From Planococcus sp. CP5-4_YE (GTDB taxonomy: Bacteria > Bacillota > Bacilli > Bacillales_A > Planococcaceae), in the NCBI RefSeq assembly GCF_019042655.1, contig NZ_JAHPZO010000018.1:1-62989 (forward strand): 62,989 nt of DNA. The letters are read 5' to 3'. The notes under the pieces are model-generated. The model was not told the origin of the DNA. It worked only from the letters and a program-made list of their open reading frames with translations, and did not search any database. The translations under genes and the position numbers were made by a program. Positions 60,281-62,989 of the stretch are shown piece after piece; position 1 is the first letter of the stretch; each line of letters starts with the position of its first letter.

Positions 60281-60400
60281 AGAAAACCCCCTGCCTATGA
60301 AAAGTAACCCGTTCAGTTGAGAGACGCAAAAAAACAATTAAAGCATCAATTAGACCGTTAATTCGCACCTGAATTAGCGGTCTTTTAAATGCCGTCATAT
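60281..60400. other. Broken terminator and left end of mobile region
   Basis: AAAACCCCCTGCC at 60283-60295 looks like the left arm of the terminator of the gene at 60060, but its right arm is missing and unrelated sequence follows. I infer that the mobile element inserted here. A hairpin at 60351-60386 (AGACCGTTAATTC with GAATTAGCGGTCT, then TTTTAA) may be the element's own terminator near its left end. Confidence 0.45.
60351..60386. terminator. Terminator-like hairpin at the mobile-element left end
   Basis: AGACCGTTAATTC pairs with GAATTAGCGGTCT with one mismatch, followed by TTTTAA. It could shield the transposase from outside transcription. Confidence 0.6.
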
Positions 60401-60549
60401 CAAGGTTTACTCACAAATCGCACTTGTTTTAACAATTGAATTGACAGAACTTTCAACTGGCATACAATAATTATTGTAAGGTGCCAAAACCCTTGCTAAA
60501 ACGACTGCTAATTCAGTTGTTAATTCTATTTGAAAAGGAGATGGGAAGT

Positions 60550-60798
60550 ATGCGATTCATCCAACCAAAAAAGCAGAATCTACAAAAGGTGAACTGGGCA
60601 TTACCAGACAAAACAATCGCGATTGTGAAGCATTATGCCGAGTACACAGGTTATTCGGAAGAAGAAGTTTTATCTGCGTTTCTTGAAAACATCTTAGACG
60701 ATTCACAATTTATCACGTATGTAGAAAACAAACGCAACAATAAACGGATTCTCAAGGATTTGGAGTTGATCTCTGATGATTTACAAACGCCTTCTTGA
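60550..60798 (+). CDS. Small RHH-like protein of the mobile element
   Basis: An 82-residue protein with MRFIQPKKQNLQKVNWALPD, TIAIVKHYAEYTGYSEEEVL and SAFLENILDDSQFITYVENK. A strand (KVNWAL) followed by two helices is the layout of ribbon-helix-helix DNA-binding proteins. ATG 60550 is chosen with AAAGGAG ten bases upstream. It overlaps the transposase gene by 23 bp, so it probably regulates or assists transposition. Confidence 0.6.
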   Translation: MRFIQPKKQNLQKVNWALPDKTIAIVKHYAEYTGYSEEEVLSAFLENILDDSQFITYVENKRNNKRILKDLELISDDLQTPS

Positions 60799-62719
60799 AT
60801 ACGAAGAAAAAGTGATTAAACTAATCGACCCTGTAACACCTACGGAACTAAACGACCGAACAAATGATTACGATTCTCTTCCACCATCTAAGTTTGCTTT
60901 TAAACGCGCAAAAGATGCTTTCAGACCGATTAGATTCCAATGGAACGGACAACTATACGAAATTCAATACAACACCTGCGGTAATCCACTTTGTAAGAAT
61001 CACGGATTGTCTCAAGAGAGGTTTAATATCAAATTCAAACCAAGCAGATTTAAACTTGATGATAGGGGCGAAGGGAAAAGAGTTTTTTGCAATCCCGACA
61101 GAGTGGAGCCTGACAGCCCACCAACTTGCGGCTCTAGAACAACGACTGTTTCCAATTGGTCTTTGGCAGAAGAAATCGAACGGTTAATCCGAATTAACTC
61201 ACTCACACCGATTGAACAAGAATACAACTTCCACAAAACTTCTTGCGCGACGGAAACCCACACACCTAAGACAAACCCCAAGTCATTCTATAAGCGTGGA
61301 ACGAACGCTGCCAAAGCCGAACAGTTCCAATGCAAAGAATGTAAAAAATACACCAACGTCTCCCCAAACAAAACGAGAAACTTGACTTACAACCAGAAAC
61401 GGAACGAAATCTTGCAGATGTTCGCAAAATTACTGATTAACAAAACGCCAATCAACCGAACGTGTGAGATTTTGGATATCGGTAAAGGTACGTATTATCA
61501 AAAACTGGAATGGCTTTATCGTTGTTGTTTGGAATTTCTTGAAACAAGAGAAACCAAGCCTTTGGCAGAGAAGCAATTTCCAGAGATGTGGATCACGACG
61601 GATAAGCTTCATTATGTATTGAACAACGTTTTGAAGAAAGGCAGAGGAAAGAATCGCGGTGTTTTAATCGAAGACAAGCAATTGCCGACTTATATGGTGG
61701 CATCTGCGGATAAGAGAAGCCGTTATGTGTTCCGTTCGGATATATGCTTCGATTGGGAAAAGAGTTTAGACGAAATTTCAGATGATACAAAGCATTTCAA
61801 GGAAGATCATTTACATTCATTTTCACGAAAGAACGAACGCTTTGGAATATATAGCACTGCACCTTGTCCTCCTTCGAAGTTTGATACACAATCAATGGCA
61901 GAGTATCATCGCGATTTGAATAAGTTCGACAAGAGAAGACATTATGTCGAAGGTCTACACGTAGGTCAGGTATATACTTCGATGGCTCATTTTTGGTTAT
62001 TAAAAAACAGCTTATCAGTTGACCGTTGGCGATTTGTCAGCGATGATGACGGCTCGTTAAAAGCTTCGATTTCCCGTATCTTCAGCGATAAAATCCGAAC
62101 AGGTTACGCCCACCATTTCCTTTGCCTAACAGACAAAACATTGACGCGCAAACAAGCAAAAAGTGAGTTTATTGAATCGGTTAAGGAATTGAGAAAATGG
62201 GCAAAAGCGAAAGGTTTAAAATATGACAGCTTAAGCGAAATCGCCTTATGGCAACTCCAAGAGACGATGGTTGTTCATAAATTCCACGAAAAGGACGTTG
62301 CACCAAATGGTGAGATCTACTACACACAAGGGAAGAATCGGTTGAAGCATCCAATCCCTACAAGCGACCGTGGACACAGGCTGCTAGATGTATTGACCGA
62401 TACGCACCATCTGACGAATAATCAACTCGCTATTTTGCTGGAGCAAGTGAATGATAATGCCATTAACAACTTCTTTCAGATTGTTAGACGCAGATTATCC
62501 ATACTTGAAAGACCTTTGGTTACGGCCCGTGGTGATGGAAAGAGTTATATTTATTCCAACTTCAATCCGAAGTATTCACAGATGGCGACTACGATTCTTC
62601 GCACATACTACAACTTCTGTATGCCATTTAAAGCAAATGATACAGAATTAACACCCGCCCAAAGACTTGGCATTGCCAATCGCGTGTATACCTGGGAAGA
62701 CATTATCTATAAACGTTAA
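60776..62719 (+). CDS. Large DDE transposase with zinc ribbons
   Basis: A 647-residue protein. Cysteine pairs YNTCGNPLCKNHG (about 62-78), VFCNPD and QFQCKECKKYTNVSPNKTRN (about 185-205) are zinc-ribbon-like. A helix-turn-helix region follows (NRTCEILDIGKGTYYQKLEW). The catalytic candidates are WITTDKLHYVLNNVLKK (Asp about 271), YMVASADKRSRYVFRSD (Asp), RFVSDDDGSLKASISRI (Asp) and FFQIVRRRLSILERP (Glu). The order fits a DDE recombinase of the IS1/IS1595 type, though it is longer than usual. The frame is intact, so activity is plausible. The family assignment is from motif reading only. Confidence 0.65.
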   Translation: MIYKRLLEYEEKVIKLIDPVTPTELNDRTNDYDSLPPSKFAFKRAKDAFRPIRFQWNGQLYEIQYNTCGNPLCKNHGLSQERFNIKFKPSRFKLDDRGEGKRVFCNPDRVEPDSPPTCGSRTTTVSNWSLAEEIERLIRINSLTPIEQEYNFHKTSCATETHTPKTNPKSFYKRGTNAAKAEQFQCKECKKYTNVSPNKTRNLTYNQKRNEILQMFAKLLINKTPINRTCEILDIGKGTYYQKLEWLYRCCLEFLETRETKPLAEKQFPEMWITTDKLHYVLNNVLKKGRGKNRGVLIEDKQLPTYMVASADKRSRYVFRSDICFDWEKSLDEISDDTKHFKEDHLHSFSRKNERFGIYSTAPCPPSKFDTQSMAEYHRDLNKFDKRRHYVEGLHVGQVYTSMAHFWLLKNSLSVDRWRFVSDDDGSLKASISRIFSDKIRTGYAHHFLCLTDKTLTRKQAKSEFIESVKELRKWAKAKGLKYDSLSEIALWQLQETMVVHKFHEKDVAPNGEIYYTQGKNRLKHPIPTSDRGHRLLDVLTDTHHLTNNQLAILLEQVNDNAINNFFQIVRRRLSILERPLVTARGDGKSYIYSNFNPKYSQMATTILRTYYNFCMPFKANDTELTPAQRLGIANRVYTWEDIIYKR

Positions 62720-62725
62720 AACTCC

Positions 62726-62796
62726 GATAGCTTAACCAAATTAGAAATGATAGCTTAACTATGTACTAAAATGATTGCCTAAGCATGTACAATTTT
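62726..62796 (+). repeat. Three 23-24-bp iterated repeats
   Basis: GATAGCTTAACCAAATTAGA, GATAGCTTAACTATGTACTA and GATTGCCTAAGCATGTACAA begin three consecutive units (62726, 62749, 62773). They form directly repeated arrays of the kind that serve as transposase-binding sites at IS21 ends. They sit just before the IS21-like gene start. Confidence 0.7.
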
Positions 62797-62832
62797 GATG
62801 TGCATCGGCATACTAATCTAGAGGTGATTAGT

Positions 62833-62989
62833 ATGTACATACAGCTAGCGATTGAAACGGAATTTGAAGTGAAGAAGTTGAGTGACTTGCCGAAATTTAA
62901 AACCCTAATGGAGAATTTAAAAATGAAAATAAACAAAAGTGAATTAGCGAGAAAGCTTGGCGTGGACCGCCGGCGTCAGATGTGCATAA
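62833..62989 (+). CDS. IS21-family IstA-like gene, 5' end
   Basis: The product begins MYIQLAIETEFEVKKLSDLP, KFKTLMENLKMKINKSELAR, KLGVDRR. This is the N-terminal helix-turn-helix of IS21-type IstA transposases. AGAGGTGATT precedes ATG. After VDRR the expected sequence is not followed (RQMCI instead). The window ends here, so the gene is cut by the window edge and may also be deleted at this point. Confidence 0.7.
   Translation, partial: MYIQLAIETEFEVKKLSDLPKFKTLMENLKMKINKSELARKLGVDRRRQMCI

Larger units (their letters stand above)
60296..62740 (+). mobile_element. Two-gene DDE insertion element, probably IS1595/IS1-like
   Basis: Everything from about 60296 to the 62719 stop belongs to one mobile unit. 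It has a small ribbon-helix-helix-like gene and a 647-residue transposase. Inverted terminal repeats could not be identified with confidence, and the right boundary is blurred by the repeats of a neighbouring IS21-like end. It may be complete or may have lost its right end. Confidence 0.55.

Noticed and set aside
1..62989. tRNA, rRNA or CRISPR array
   Set aside because: No cloverleaf-like sequence, rRNA segment or regular repeat-spacer pattern was seen by eye.

Overview
The window looks like a chromosomal segment of a low-to-mid GC Bacillota of the Planococcaceae (Planococcus-like). Most genes are recognisable orthologues of Bacillus subtilis genes in familiar local order: ypdP-ypeP-ypeQ, ypgQ/ypgR, ypjP-thyA-dfrA-ypkP, ypmR-ypmS-msrA-msrB, yozE-deoD-ctpA, odhA-odhB near yojN-yojO, xpaC-telA and ykoF-ykoE-ykoD-ykoC. 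Ribosome binding sites are strong AGGAGG types, TTG/GTG starts are frequent, and factor-independent terminators are abundant. No tRNA, rRNA or CRISPR array was seen.

Layout. 1-345 is the 3' end of an IS1182-like insertion sequence lying directly against a terminator. 387-6333 holds metabolic, membrane and RNA-related genes, including a queuosine-precursor transporter behind an apparent preQ1-I riboswitch. 6504-9713 is an isolated two-gene operon (ATP-grasp ligase plus a papain-like Cys/His/Asn protein) that I could not assign to a known pathway. 9769-13813 carries a cold-shock gene, the ypgQ hydrolase, an ABC-F ATPase and ypgR. 15700-20340 is an AT-rich accessory island of decayed material: an IS30 remnant, a frameshifted holin, two TTG-started membrane genes, a HEPN-type protein and an unknown gene. 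20368-45399 is a long core block for redox repair, folate/thymidylate, phospholipid, purine salvage, cell wall, cyclic-di-GMP and TCA cycle functions. 45801-56276 has telA/xpaC, cold-shock genes with a highly structured leader, a second ABC-F protein, transporters, a second MsrA, an LCP enzyme and a short Spo0M-like protein. 56366-59872 is a TPP-riboswitch-controlled thiamine/HMP ECF transporter operon. 60300-62989 is a mobile region with a two-gene DDE element abutting an IS21-like end.

The strongest unexplained structure is a family of small non-autonomous elements (13819-14030, 21611-21846, 45447-45763). Their inverted ends match the end of the IS1182-like element at 328-345. The two best preserved copies are bracketed on both sides by near-copies of the same terminator hairpin, and the IS end itself abuts a terminator. 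This points to insertion into terminators with duplication of the whole hairpin. Other leads are the ATP-grasp/papain-like operon, the nested hairpin in the cold-shock leader and the HEPN gene of the island.
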